DNA from: Pseudoduganella aquatica | GTDB taxonomy: Bacteria; Pseudomonadota; Gammaproteobacteria; Burkholderiales; Burkholderiaceae_D | Reading direction: 5' to 3' | NCBI RefSeq assembly: GCF_009857595.1 | Contig: NZ_WWCU01000025.1 | Coordinates: 28,023-92,022 of the forward strand | Length of the DNA: 64,000 nt | Translations under genes and position numbers: made by a program | In this document: in pieces, positions 47,081 through 55,955 of the stretch | How positions within the stretch are numbered: position 1 is the first letter of the stretch | Layout of the letters: the number at the start of each line of letters is the position of its first letter | The notes under the pieces: model-generated | What the model was told of the DNA's origin: nothing | What the model saw: only the letters and a program-made list of their open reading frames with translations | The model's database searches: none

Positions 47081-47222
47081 AAAAATCCCAAAAGGTAGCG
47101 CCGGAATCATACACCACACTGAGCAGTGCAAGAACGTAGTGACGGTTAAATTTCACCAAGCTGCAGTATGGGGACGCATGCCGGTATTACAATTCCCGCA
47201 CTCATCACCAGGAGACAAATGG

Positions 47223-48152
47223 ATGGAATACACGACGAAGCAAGCGCTGGCGATCCCGGCGCTGGCCGCCCTGCTCTGGCAAACCGCCCACGCTGCCCCG
47301 GCCGCGCCGGCCGCCAACCCGCCCAAGCCCACCGTGGCCGACGTGGTCAAAGCCTCCAAGCCGGCCGAATGGCGCCCGCTGGACCCCGAGCACACGCTGT
47401 ATATGGACCTGCCCGCCGGCCGCGTGGTGATCGAACTGGCGCCCGACTTCGCGCCCGCCCACGCCGCCAACCTGCGCGCCCTGGCGCGCGACCGCTATTT
47501 CGACGGCCTGGCCGTGCTGCGTTCGCAGGACAACTACGTGGCCCAATGGGGCGACCCGGACGAAAAGAACCCGCGCGCCTTCAAGACCGCGAAAGCCAAG
47601 CTGCCCGGCGAATTCACGGTCCCCATGGCCAATGACAAGCACTTCACCCTGCTGCCGGACCGCGACGGCTACGCCGCCCAGGTCGGCCACTCGAACGGTT
47701 TCCCGTCCGCGCGCGACCCGAAAACCGGGCGCGCCTGGCTGGCGCACTGCTACGGCATGGTGGGCGTGGGCCGCGACGTGGACAGCGACAGCGCCAACGG
47801 CAGCTCGCTGTACGCCGTCACCGGCCACGCGCCGCGCCACCTGGACCGCAACATCACGGTGGTGGGCCGCGTGGTGTCCGGCATGCCGCTGCTGTCGTCG
47901 CTGCCGCGCGGCACCGGCGCGCTCGGCTTCTACGAGAAGCCCGAGCAGCGGACGCCGATCAAGTCGGTGCGCCTGGCGGCCGACGTGCCCGAAGCCGAAC
48001 GCGTGAAGCTCGAAGTGATGCGCACCGACTCGGCCAGCTTCCAGGCCGTGGCCGAAGCCCAGCGCAACCGGGGCGGCCCGTGGACCAAGGTGCCGGCCGG
48101 CTATATCGAGCTGTGCAACGTTACCATCCCCGTGCGCGAGATCGGCAAGTAA
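47223..48152 (+). CDS. Cyclophilin-type peptidyl-prolyl isomerase, exported
   Basis: This is a 309-residue protein with a signal peptide (start MEYTTKQALAIPALAALLW, cleavage near AHAAP), a Pro/Ala/Lys spacer and a cyclophilin-like domain (about 60-250): MDLPAGRVVIELAPDFAPAH, YFDGLAVLRSQDNYVAQWGD and AWLAHCYGMVGVGRD. The canonical FHR and QGGD segments appear as LRS and QWGD, so catalytic efficiency may be low. The start is fixed by GGAG nine bases upstream of ATG. It lies upstream of mutL, separated by a GGGGTCAG hairpin. Confidence 0.88.
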   Translation: MEYTTKQALAIPALAALLWQTAHAAPAAPAANPPKPTVADVVKASKPAEWRPLDPEHTLYMDLPAGRVVIELAPDFAPAHAANLRALARDRYFDGLAVLRSQDNYVAQWGDPDEKNPRAFKTAKAKLPGEFTVPMANDKHFTLLPDRDGYAAQVGHSNGFPSARDPKTGRAWLAHCYGMVGVGRDVDSDSANGSSLYAVTGHAPRHLDRNITVVGRVVSGMPLLSSLPRGTGALGFYEKPEQRTPIKSVRLAADVPEAERVKLEVMRTDSASFQAVAEAQRNRGGPWTKVPAGYIELCNVTIPVREIGK

Positions 48153-48157
48153 ACGCC

Positions 48158-48183
48158 GGGGTCAGTCCCGCCGGGACTGCCCC
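48158..48183. repeat. GGGGTCAG-family hairpin (degenerate)
   Basis: GGGGTCAGTCCC (158-169) and GGGACTGCCCC (173-183) form a hairpin with a three-base loop; one A is missing from the right arm. It stands five bases after the cyclophilin stop codon and may act as a terminator-like structure before mutL. Confidence 0.8.
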
Positions 48184-48198
48184 CAGGGGTTCCCGGTT

Positions 48199-48204
48199 TA
48201 TAAT
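48199..48204 (+). promoter_or_regulatory. mutL -10 element, possible leaderless start
   Basis: A perfect TATAAT ends only six bases before the mutL ATG (48211), so transcription starting at the usual distance would begin at or next to the start codon. No Shine-Dalgarno sequence lies in the gap. The -35 region is poor. Confidence 0.5.
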
Positions 48205-48210
48205 CACGGC

Positions 48211-50178
48211 ATGAACGCTCCCGCCCCACACCGTCCCATCCAGGCCCTGCCCGACCAGTTGATTTCCCAGATCGCCGCCGGCGAGGTGGTGGAAAGGCCG
48301 TCGGCCGTGGTCAAGGAATTGCTGGAAAACGCGCTCGACGCGGGTTCCACGCAGATCACGGTGCGGCTGGAGGAAGGCGGCGTAAAGCGTATCGCCATCA
48401 CCGACAACGGCCGTGGCATCGCCCCCGAGCAGCTGCCGCTCGCGCTGGCGCGCCACGCCACGTCCAAGATCGCCTCGCTGGACGACCTGGAAAACGTCAA
48501 CACCCTGGGCTTCCGCGGCGAGGCGCTGGCCTCCATCGCCTCCGTGGCGGCGGTGACGCTGACCTCGCGCACGGCCGACGCGCCCCACGCCTGGGAAATC
48601 ACCGGCTCGCACCTGGCCACCGTCACGCCGTCCTCCGGCGCGCACGGCACCACCATCGACGTGCGCGACCTGTATTTCAACACGCCGGCGCGGCGCAAAT
48701 TCCTGAAATCCGAGCAGACCGAATTCGGCCACTGCGCCGACGTGGTGCGCCGCATTGCGCTGGCGCGGCCGGACGTGTCGTTCTCGCTGTCGCACAACGG
48801 CAAGACCGTGGACCACTGGATGGTGGGAGAAATGGCCAAGCGCAGCGCGCAGATCCTGGGCGACAATTTCGCCAGCGCGCGCCTGTCCATCGATGAAAAC
48901 GCCGGCCCGCTGCGCATCCACGGCTACGCCGGCCTGCCCACCGCCTCCAAGGCGCGCGCCGACGGCCAGTTCTTCTACGTGAACGGCCGCTTCGTGCGCG
49001 ACAAGGTGCTGATGCACGCGGTGCGCGCGGCCTACGAGGACGTGCTGCACGGCGACCGCTTCCCGTCCTATGTGCTGGCGCTCGACCTGGACCCGGCGCT
49101 GGTGGACGTGAACGTGCACCCGTCGAAAATCGAAGTACGCTTCCGCGACAGCCGCGCGGTGCACCAGTTCGTATTCCACGCGGTGCAGCGCGCGCTGGCG
49201 CAAACCTCGGCCACCTCGCACGGCAGCGTGCCCTCGCCGCTGCCCGCAGCCGACGGCCTGACCGCCACCACGCCATGGCGCCCGCAGGAGCAGACTTCGT
49301 TCGGCTCCATCCTGAATCCCGACTACCAGCCCACGTTCTCGGCCTCGCCCTTCGGCCAGCCGCAGCGCCAGTTCGGTGATACCGGCGGCGTGGCCCAGAG
49401 CACCGAGCGCTACGGCGCCCTGTTCAGCGGCGGCAGCGCGTTCGGCGCGCGCGCCAGCTATGGCGTTGACGGCGCGGACGGCGGCGGCGCGACTTCCGGC
49501 GGCCTGCCCGGCTCCGGCAGCGGCTACGCCCTGCCCCAGGTCGCCCCCTACGTCGCCTCCTCCGCCACCATGGCCGACGAAGAATTCCCCCTCGGCTTCG
49601 CGCTGGCGCAGCTGCACGGCATCTACATCATGGCGCAGAACAGCAAAGGCCTGGTGCTGGTGGACATGCACGCCGCGCACGAGCGCATCCTGTACGAACA
49701 GCTGAAAAACGCGCTGGACGCGCAAGTGTCCGGCCAGGACATGCAGGTGCAGCAGCTGCTCATCCCCGTCACCTTCTACGCCGACGCAGTGGAAGTGGGC
49801 ACGGCGCAAGAGCACCAGGAAACCCTGCACTCGCTGGGCTTCGACATCGCCGCCCTGTCGCCCACCACGCTGGCGGTGCGCACCGTGCCCGCCCTGCTGA
49901 AGAACGCCGACGCGCAGACCCTGGCGCGCGACGTGCTGCGCGACGTGCGCGAATTCGGCGGCTCGCGCGTGCTCATCGAGCGCCGCAACGAACTGCTCGG
50001 CACCCTGGCCTGCCACACCGCCGTGCGCGCCAACCGCATCCTGTCGGTGCAGGAAATGAACGCCCTGCTGCGCCAGATGGAAAGCACCGAACGCGCCGAC
50101 CAGTGCAACCACGGCCGCCCGACCTGGGTGCAAGTGGAAATCAACGCGCTGGACAAGCTGTTCCTGCGCGGCCAGTAA
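48211..50178 (+). CDS. mutL: DNA mismatch repair protein MutL
   Basis: MutL couples MutS recognition to strand incision by MutH or its own nuclease. The 655-residue protein has the GHKL ATPase domain (QIAAGEVVERPSAVVKELLE, DNGRGI, GFRGEALASIASV, GTTIDVRDLYFNTPAR), a transducer domain with DVNVHPSK, an unstructured Ser/Gly/Ala linker (about 325-450) and a C-terminal dimerisation domain with DMHAAHERILYE. The C-terminal domain has ACHTAVRANR but not the DQHAxxExxxYE endonuclease motif in full form (DMHAAHERILYE is close to it), so nuclease activity is uncertain. It is followed 24 bases later by miaA. Confidence 0.96.
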   Translation: MNAPAPHRPIQALPDQLISQIAAGEVVERPSAVVKELLENALDAGSTQITVRLEEGGVKRIAITDNGRGIAPEQLPLALARHATSKIASLDDLENVNTLGFRGEALASIASVAAVTLTSRTADAPHAWEITGSHLATVTPSSGAHGTTIDVRDLYFNTPARRKFLKSEQTEFGHCADVVRRIALARPDVSFSLSHNGKTVDHWMVGEMAKRSAQILGDNFASARLSIDENAGPLRIHGYAGLPTASKARADGQFFYVNGRFVRDKVLMHAVRAAYEDVLHGDRFPSYVLALDLDPALVDVNVHPSKIEVRFRDSRAVHQFVFHAVQRALAQTSATSHGSVPSPLPAADGLTATTPWRPQEQTSFGSILNPDYQPTFSASPFGQPQRQFGDTGGVAQSTERYGALFSGGSAFGARASYGVDGADGGGATSGGLPGSGSGYALPQVAPYVASSATMADEEFPLGFALAQLHGIYIMAQNSKGLVLVDMHAAHERILYEQLKNALDAQVSGQDMQVQQLLIPVTFYADAVEVGTAQEHQETLHSLGFDIAALSPTTLAVRTVPALLKNADAQTLARDVLRDVREFGGSRVLIERRNELLGTLACHTAVRANRILSVQEMNALLRQMESTERADQCNHGRPTWVQVEINALDKLFLRGQ

Positions 50179-50202
50179 TCAAAGTTCAGCAAGACAGGCA
50201 TC

Positions 50203-51171
50203 ATGACGCAACAAGCTAAAAAACCGCTGGCCGTGGCCATCATGGGTCCCACCGCCAGCGGCAAGACCGCCGCCGCGCTGGCCATCGCGCGGCAGATCCC
50301 GTCCGAAATCATCTCCGTCGACTCGGCGCTGGTGTACCGCGGCATGGACATCGGCACCGCCAAGCCCACGCGCGAGGAGCGCGCCGCCGCGCCGCACCAC
50401 CTGATCGACATCATCGACCCGCTCGACTCCTACTCGGTGGCCCAGTTCCGCAACGACACCCTGCGCCTGGTGGACGAGATCACCGCGCGCGGCAAGCTGC
50501 CGCTGCTGGTGGGCGGCACCATGCTGTACTTCAAAGGCCTGGCCGACGGCCTGGACGACCTGCCCGGCGCCGACCCGGCCCTGCGCGCCGAACTGGAAGA
50601 AGACGCCGCGCGCGAGGGCTGGCCCGCCATGCACGCGCGCCTGGCGCAGCAGGACCCCGCCACCGCCGCCCGCCTGGCGCCCAACGACGCCCAGCGCATC
50701 CAGCGCGCGCTGGAGATCATCGCGCTCAGCGGCAAGCCCATGTCCGAACTGCTGGCCCTGCGCGAGAAGACCGAGCTGCCGTTCGAGCTGCTGTCGTTCG
50801 CGCTGGAGCCGTCCGACCGCGCCGTGCTGCACGAACGCATTGCGCAGCGCTTCGACCTGATGCTGAAGGAAACCGAAGACGGCGACCTGATCACCGAAGT
50901 GGAGCAGCTGCGCCGCCGTGGCGACCTGCATCCCGGCCTGCCGTCCATGCGCTGTGTGGGCTACCGCCAGGCCTGGGAATACCTGGACGGCACGATAGAC
51001 TTCAAGACCATGCGCGAGACCGGCATCATTGCCACGCGCCAGCTCGCCAAGCGCCAGCTGACCTGGCTGCGCTCCATGCCCGAGCGCGTGGTGATCGATT
51101 GCCTGAAGCCGGACGCGGCCGGGACGATGCTGGCCGCGATCAACACCTGGGGTCAGACCCCAGGGGTCTGA
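50203..51171 (+). CDS. miaA: tRNA dimethylallyltransferase MiaA
   Basis: MiaA adds dimethylallyl to A37 of UNN-decoding tRNAs. The 322-residue protein has P-loop MGPTASGKTAAAL, substrate motif SVDSALVYRGMDIGTAKPT, GGTMLYFKGL and LPSMRCVGYRQAWEYL. The last six residues (GQTPGV) and the TGA stop codon are encoded by a GGGGTCAG palindrome, so the native C-terminus was altered when the repeat arrived. mutL-miaA adjacency is conserved in proteobacteria. Confidence 0.96.
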   Translation: MTQQAKKPLAVAIMGPTASGKTAAALAIARQIPSEIISVDSALVYRGMDIGTAKPTREERAAAPHHLIDIIDPLDSYSVAQFRNDTLRLVDEITARGKLPLLVGGTMLYFKGLADGLDDLPGADPALRAELEEDAAREGWPAMHARLAQQDPATAARLAPNDAQRIQRALEIIALSGKPMSELLALREKTELPFELLSFALEPSDRAVLHERIAQRFDLMLKETEDGDLITEVEQLRRRGDLHPGLPSMRCVGYRQAWEYLDGTIDFKTMRETGIIATRQLAKRQLTWLRSMPERVVIDCLKPDAAGTMLAAINTWGQTPGV

Positions 51172-51175
51172 CCCC
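51149..51175. repeat. GGGGTCAG-family perfect palindrome
   Basis: Two 13-base arms, GGGGTCAGACCCC and GGGGTCTGACCCC, are exact reverse complements around a single central base. The miaA stop codon lies in the right arm. It belongs to the same family as the elements at 15012 and 48158. Confidence 0.9.
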
Positions 51176-51234
51176 GCGAAGTTATGCAACTGACATCAAA
51201 AACAGCTCAGCAGCAAATTATTTAGGCGCTTTCC

Positions 51235-51264
51235 TTGACAGCCCCCGGCCCAAACCGCGATAAT
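51235..51264 (+). promoter_or_regulatory. Promoter of the tRNA-Met pair
   Basis: A perfect -35 TTGACA (51235-51240) and a -10 GATAAT (51259-51264) are 18 bases apart, 12 bases before the first tRNA. The leader would be only about six bases. Confidence 0.8.
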
Positions 51265-51276
51265 GCTGGCCGTTGC

Positions 51277-51353
51277 GGTGATATAGCTCAGTTGGTTAGA
51301 GCACAGCATTCATAATGCTGGGGTCGATGGTTCAAGTCCATCTATCACCACCA
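51277..51353 (+). tRNA. tRNA-Met (CAT), copy 1
   Basis: This is a 77-base tRNA gene. Acceptor stem GGTGATA pairs with TATCACC; the anticodon stem-loop is CAGCA, TTCATAA, TGCTG with anticodon CAT; the T-arm is GATGG, TTCAAGT, CCATC; CCA is encoded. The fully paired acceptor stem, including the first base pair, indicates elongator methionine (the ile2 CAT tRNA is an alternative that cannot be excluded by eye) rather than initiator. Confidence 0.93.
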
Positions 51354-51360
51354 ACCTTTC

Positions 51361-51437
51361 GGTGATATAGCTCAGTTGGTTAGAGCACAGCATTCATAAT
51401 GCTGGGGTCGATGGTTCAAGTCCATCTATCACCACCA
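51361..51437 (+). tRNA. tRNA-Met (CAT), copy 2
   Basis: This is identical to the first copy over all 77 bases and separated from it by seven bases (ACCTTTC). Both belong to one transcript from the promoter at 51235 and are followed by a terminator, so they are a recent tandem duplication. Confidence 0.93.
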
Positions 51438-51451
51438 GGATACGTCAAGAA

Positions 51452-51486
51452 AGCCCTGCCCCGGAAACGGCGCAGGGCTTTTTTGT
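51452..51486 (+). terminator. Terminator after the tRNA pair
   Basis: AGCCCTGC and GCAGGGCT flank a short loop and are followed by six T residues: a strong Rho-independent terminator 15 bases after the second tRNA. Confidence 0.9.
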
Positions 51487-51515
51487 TGACTTCTTAAATG
51501 CGATGATTATAATCA
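51486..51515 (+). promoter_or_regulatory. Promoter and operator candidate of the MexEF-like operon
   Basis: TTGACT (51486-51491) and a perfect TATAAT (51508-51513) are 16 bases apart. A 12-base perfect palindrome, TGATTATAATCA (51504-51515), covers the -10 element and would be a natural repressor site. A second imperfect palindrome, TGTGCATATACACA, lies just downstream. No regulator gene is adjacent. Confidence 0.7.
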
Positions 51516-51581
51516 CATTCAATTGAAGTGTGCATATACACATTTCCCCGTAAAACAGTCGTCAACATTAAGGAAATCACC

Positions 51582-52760
51582 ATGATCCTCCGACCTACCG
51601 TGGCCTTGCTCGCCACCGCCGGCCTGGCCGCTGCCATCCTGAGCGGCTGCGGCGACGCCAACAGCAAGCCTACAGAAGCCGCCGCCGGACAGGGCGCCCC
51701 CATCACCGCTGCCGTGGTGCTGGAAAAACCCGTGACCGAGACGCAGGAGTTCTCGGGCCGGCTGGAAGCCATCGAACGGGTGCAGATCCGCTCGCGCGTG
51801 GCCGGCTACATCACGGCGGTGAATTTCCAGCCCGGCAGCAAGGTGAAAAAAGGCCAGGTGCTGTTCGTGATCGACACCCGCCCCTTCCAGGCCGAGGCCA
51901 ACCGCGCCGACGCCGCCGCGCACGCGGCACAGGCCAAGGCCGAGCTGGCGCGCCTGGAACTGGCGCGCGCGGAAAAGCTGCTGGCCGACAAAGCCATCGC
52001 CCAGCGCGAGTACGACGAGCGCGCCTCCAGCCTGAAAGAGCTGGACGCGAACGCGCGCGCCGCGCTGGCACAGGCGGAAAACGCCAAGCTCAATCTGGGC
52101 TACACGCAGGTGACCGCCCCTATCGACGGCCGCGTGAGCAAGGCCGAGATCACCGTGGGCAACCTGATCGACGCGTCCGCCGTGCTGACCTCCGTGGTCT
52201 CGGACGACAAGATCTACGCCAGCTTCGACGGCGACGAGTCGACCTATCTGAACGTGGGTGCGCGGGCGCATGGCGGCCAGCCGGTCAAGGTGCGCATAGG
52301 CCTGGCCACCGAGAGCGGCTTCCCGCACGAGGGCAAGCTGGAATTCGTGGACAACCAGCTGGACCCGCGCACCGGCGCCGTGCGCATGCGCGCCGTGTTC
52401 GCAAACGAGGACAATCTGCTGGCCCCCGGCCTGTTCGCCAAGGTGCAGCTGGACAGCGGCGCCCAGGCGCGCGGAGCGGCCCTGCTGATCAATGAGCAGG
52501 CCATCGGCACGGACCAGAACCGCAAATTCGTCTTCGTGGTCACGCCGGACAACAAGGCTGACTACCGCCAGGTGACGCTGGGCCAGACCGTGGACGGCCT
52601 GCGCATCGTGCGTTCCGGCCTGAAGGCCGGCGAGAAAATCGTCGTCAACGGCTTGCAGCGCGTGCGTCCCGGCGCGCCGCTGTCGCCGCAGATGGTGCTG
52701 ATGGACGGCCAGGCCGCCGACAAACTGGCCGCGCTGCCGGCTGCCGCGAAAGGCAACTGA
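51582..52760 (+). CDS. RND efflux adaptor lipoprotein (MexE-like)
   Basis: This is a 392-residue periplasmic adaptor. The signal has a lipobox (AILSGCGD), so it is inner-membrane-anchored through lipid. Lipoyl halves: RSRVAGYITAVNFQPGSKV and QVTAPIDGRVSKAEITVGN; coiled-coil hairpin between; C-terminal barrel and membrane-proximal domain with NGLQRVRPGAPLSP. AAGGAA precedes the ATG at 51582. It is the first gene of a complete three-gene tripartite pump operon with its own strong promoter. Confidence 0.94.
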   Translation: MILRPTVALLATAGLAAAILSGCGDANSKPTEAAAGQGAPITAAVVLEKPVTETQEFSGRLEAIERVQIRSRVAGYITAVNFQPGSKVKKGQVLFVIDTRPFQAEANRADAAAHAAQAKAELARLELARAEKLLADKAIAQREYDERASSLKELDANARAALAQAENAKLNLGYTQVTAPIDGRVSKAEITVGNLIDASAVLTSVVSDDKIYASFDGDESTYLNVGARAHGGQPVKVRIGLATESGFPHEGKLEFVDNQLDPRTGAVRMRAVFANEDNLLAPGLFAKVQLDSGAQARGAALLINEQAIGTDQNRKFVFVVTPDNKADYRQVTLGQTVDGLRIVRSGLKAGEKIVVNGLQRVRPGAPLSPQMVLMDGQAADKLAALPAAAKGN

Positions 52761-52762
52761 TC

Positions 52763-55700
52763 ATGAACTTCTCCCGATTCTTCGTGGACAAACCGATCTT
52801 CGCGGCGGTGCTGTCCATCATCGTGTTCGTGGCGGGCCTGATCGCCATCTTCAAGCTGCCCATCTCCGAATACCCCAACGTGGTGCCGCCCTCGGTGGTG
52901 GTGACCGCCCAGTACCCGGGCGCCAATCCCAAGGTGATCGCCGAAACGGTGGCCGCGCCGCTGGAGGAGCAGATCAACGGTGTGGAGCACATGATCTACA
53001 TGTCCTCGCAAAACACCTCCGACGGCGCGCTCAAGCTAACGGTCACCTTCAAGATCGGCACCAATATCCAGCAGGCGGAAACCGAAGTGCAGAACCGCGT
53101 CCAGCGCGCGCTGCCACGCCTGCCGGAGGAAGTGCGCCAGATCGGCGTGACGACGGTGAAAACCTCGCCCAACCTGACCATGGTGGTGCACCTGGTTTCG
53201 CCGGACAACAGCTACGACGAACTGTATCTGCGCAACTACGCGGTGCTGAATGTGAAGGACCAGCTGGCGCGCATCCCCGGCATGGGCCAGGTCAACATCC
53301 TCGGCTCGGGCGACTACGCCATGCGCATCTGGCTCGACCCGCAAAAGGTCGCCGCCCGCAACATGACCGCCACCGACGTCACCAACGCCATCCGCGAGCA
53401 GAATGTGCAAGTGGCCGCTGGCGTGGTGGGCGCCTCGCCCAGCAAGGACAGCGAGTTCCAGCTCACGCTCAACACGCAGGGCCGCCTGAAAACCGAGGAA
53501 GACTTCGGCAACATCATCGTGCGCACCAATGGAAACGGCGCACTGACACGCTTGCGCGACGTGGCCCGGATTGAACTGGGTTCCGGTTCCTATGCGCTGC
53601 GCGCGCTGCTGGACAACAAGCCCGCCGTGGCGCTGGCCATCTTCGCCTCGCCGGGCGCCAACGACCTGCAGCTGTCGGCCGACGTGCGCGCCAAGATGGC
53701 GGAGCTGAACAAGCAGTTCCCGCAAGGCGTGCAGTACTCCGTGGCCTACGACCCGACCATGTTCGTGCGCGATTCGATCACTGCAGTGATCCACACGCTG
53801 CTGGAAGCCATCGCGCTGGTGGTGCTGGTGGTGATCGTGTTCCTGCAAACCTGGCGCGCGTCCATCATCCCGCTGCTGGCGGTGCCGGTATCCGTGGTGG
53901 GCACCTTTGCCGTCATGCTGGGCTTCGGCTTCTCCATCAACACGCTGACGCTGTTCGGCCTCGTGCTGGCCATCGGCATCGTGGTGGACGACGCCATCGT
54001 GGTGGTGGAAAACGTGGAGCGCAATATCGCCAACGGGCTCACGCCGCGCGCGGCCACCGTGCAGGCCATGAAGGAAGTGAGCGGCCCCATTATCGCCATC
54101 GCGCTGGTGCTGTGCGCCGTGTTCGTCCCTATCGCTTTCGTGCCCGGCCTCACCGGCCAGTTCTACCGCCAGTTCGCGCTCACCATCGCCATTTCCACCG
54201 TTATCTCGGCATTCAGCTCGCTGACGCTGGCGCCCGCCCTGTCGGCCGCCCTGCTGCGCCCGCACGACGCGCCCAAGGACGCGCTGACCCGCGTGATGGA
54301 CAAGGTCTTCGGCCGCTTCTTCAATTGGTTCAACGGCTTCTTCGGCCGCGCATCGCACCGCTATGAAGGCGGCGTGAAAGGCGTACTGGCGCGCAAATCG
54401 GCCTCTGTCGGCTTCTATCTCGTGCTGGTGGCGCTGGCCGCCGTGATGTTCCAGCTGGTGCCGGCCGGCTTTGTGCCGTCGCAGGACAAGGGCTACCTGG
54501 TGGGCTTCGCGCAGCTGCCGGACGCCGCCTCGCTGAACCGCACCGAGTCCGTCATCCGCCGCACCGCCGATATCGCGCTGGGCGTGCCGGGCGCGCGCAA
54601 CACCGTGGCCTTCCCCGGCCTGTCGGTCAACGACCTGACCAACGCGCCCAATTCCGGCATCGTCTTCGTGGGCGAACTGGCGCCGGAAACCCGCAACACC
54701 AAGGAAGTGAGCGGTCCCGGCATCGCGGCGGAAATCAACAAGCGCGTGGGCTCCATCCAGGACGCCTTTGTGATGGTGTTTCCGCCGCCCCCAGTGAACG
54801 GCCTGGGCACCATAGGCGGCTTCAAGATGATGGTGGAAGACCGAGGCAACCTTGGCTACGACGCGCTGTACGAGGCGACGCAGAAGCTGGTGCAGAAAGC
54901 GCGCGCCGCGCCGGAACTGGCGGGCGTGTTCTCCGGCTACCAGATCAACGTGCCGCAGCTGTATGCGGACATCGACCGCGACAAGGCCAAGCAGCTGGGC
55001 GTGCCGCTGGCGACCATCTACCAGACCTTGCAGATCAACCTCGGTTCGCTGTACGTGAACGACTTCAACCAGTTCGGCCGCACCTATCAAGTGCGCGTGC
55101 AGGCGGATGCGCAATTCCGCTCGCACGTGGAAGACGTGGCGCAGCTGAAGGTTCGCAGCGACAAGGGCGAAATGATTCCCCTGTCCTCGCTCATGCGCAT
55201 CAGCGACAGCTATGGGCCGGACCGCGTGCAGCGCTTCAACGCCTACACGGCGGCCGACGTGAACGCCGGTCCGGCGCCGGGCTACTCGTCCGGCCAGGCG
55301 CAGGCGGCGCTGGAACGCATTGCGCAGGAAGTGCTGCCGCAGGGCGTGACGTATGAATGGACCGAGCTGACCTACCAGAACATCCTGGCCGGGAATACGC
55401 TGGTCTATGTGTTCCCGCTGTGCGTGCTGCTGGTGTTCCTGGTGCTGGCCGCCCAGTACGAAAGCTGGACGCTGCCGCTGGCGGTGATTTTGATCGTGCC
55501 GATGTCCATCATGAGCGCGCTGGTCGGCGTGAAGCTGACCGGCGGCGACAACAACATCTTCACGCAGATTGCGCTGTTCGTGCTGGTGGGGCTGGCGTCC
55601 AAGAACGCCATCCTGATCGTGGAATTCGCCCGCGAGCTGGAGCACCACGGACGCACCGTGCTGCAAGCGGCGCTGGAAGCGTGCCGCCTGCGCCTGCGCC

Positions 55701-55954
55701 CCATCCTGATGACGTCGATCGCCTTCATCATGGGTGTGCTGCCGCTGGTGTTCTCGCACGGCGCAGGCGCCGAGATGCGCCACGCAATGGGCGTGGCGGT
55801 CTTCGCCGGCATGCTGGGCGTGACCTTCTTCGGCCTGTTCCTCACGCCGCTGTTCTACGTGCTGCTGCGCACCCTGGCCAAGCGCCTGGAAAGCAAACGC
55901 GCCGCCGCCGGCGATGCGCTGGAAGCGCCGGCAGCCAACCTGGAAGGACATTGA
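52763..55954 (+). CDS. RND efflux permease (MexF-like)
   Basis: This is a 1063-residue multidrug transporter of the HAE1 family. The start MNFSRFFVDKPIFAAVLSIIV and the TM4 proton-relay motif GIVVDDAIVVVENVERN are typical of MexF/BpeF. It has 12 predicted transmembrane segments and two porter loops with PPPPVNGLGTIGGFKM, a MexF/AcrB-group feature. It is encoded two bases after the adaptor gene. MexF-type pumps export chloramphenicol, quinolones and trimethoprim; the actual substrate here is unknown. Confidence 0.95.
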   Translation: MNFSRFFVDKPIFAAVLSIIVFVAGLIAIFKLPISEYPNVVPPSVVVTAQYPGANPKVIAETVAAPLEEQINGVEHMIYMSSQNTSDGALKLTVTFKIGTNIQQAETEVQNRVQRALPRLPEEVRQIGVTTVKTSPNLTMVVHLVSPDNSYDELYLRNYAVLNVKDQLARIPGMGQVNILGSGDYAMRIWLDPQKVAARNMTATDVTNAIREQNVQVAAGVVGASPSKDSEFQLTLNTQGRLKTEEDFGNIIVRTNGNGALTRLRDVARIELGSGSYALRALLDNKPAVALAIFASPGANDLQLSADVRAKMAELNKQFPQGVQYSVAYDPTMFVRDSITAVIHTLLEAIALVVLVVIVFLQTWRASIIPLLAVPVSVVGTFAVMLGFGFSINTLTLFGLVLAIGIVVDDAIVVVENVERNIANGLTPRAATVQAMKEVSGPIIAIALVLCAVFVPIAFVPGLTGQFYRQFALTIAISTVISAFSSLTLAPALSAALLRPHDAPKDALTRVMDKVFGRFFNWFNGFFGRASHRYEGGVKGVLARKSASVGFYLVLVALAAVMFQLVPAGFVPSQDKGYLVGFAQLPDAASLNRTESVIRRTADIALGVPGARNTVAFPGLSVNDLTNAPNSGIVFVGELAPETRNTKEVSGPGIAAEINKRVGSIQDAFVMVFPPPPVNGLGTIGGFKMMVEDRGNLGYDALYEATQKLVQKARAAPELAGVFSGYQINVPQLYADIDRDKAKQLGVPLATIYQTLQINLGSLYVNDFNQFGRTYQVRVQADAQFRSHVEDVAQLKVRSDKGEMIPLSSLMRISDSYGPDRVQRFNAYTAADVNAGPAPGYSSGQAQAALERIAQEVLPQGVTYEWTELTYQNILAGNTLVYVFPLCVLLVFLVLAAQYESWTLPLAVILIVPMSIMSALVGVKLTGGDNNIFTQIALFVLVGLASKNAILIVEFARELEHHGRTVLQAALEACRLRLRPILMTSIAFIMGVLPLVFSHGAGAEMRHAMGVAVFAGMLGVTFFGLFLTPLFYVLLRTLAKRLESKRAAAGDALEAPAANLEGH

Positions 55955-55955
55955 T

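Noticed and set aside
51277..51437. An 84-base tandem repeat that could suggest a CRISPR or direct-repeat array
   Set aside because: The repeat unit is a tRNA gene with cloverleaf pairing, and only two copies exist. No CRISPR array is visible anywhere in the window.
51277..51600. Genomic-island insertion site at the tRNA-Met genes
   Set aside because: No integrase gene and no repeated tRNA 3' end lies downstream; a terminator and an ordinary efflux operon follow.
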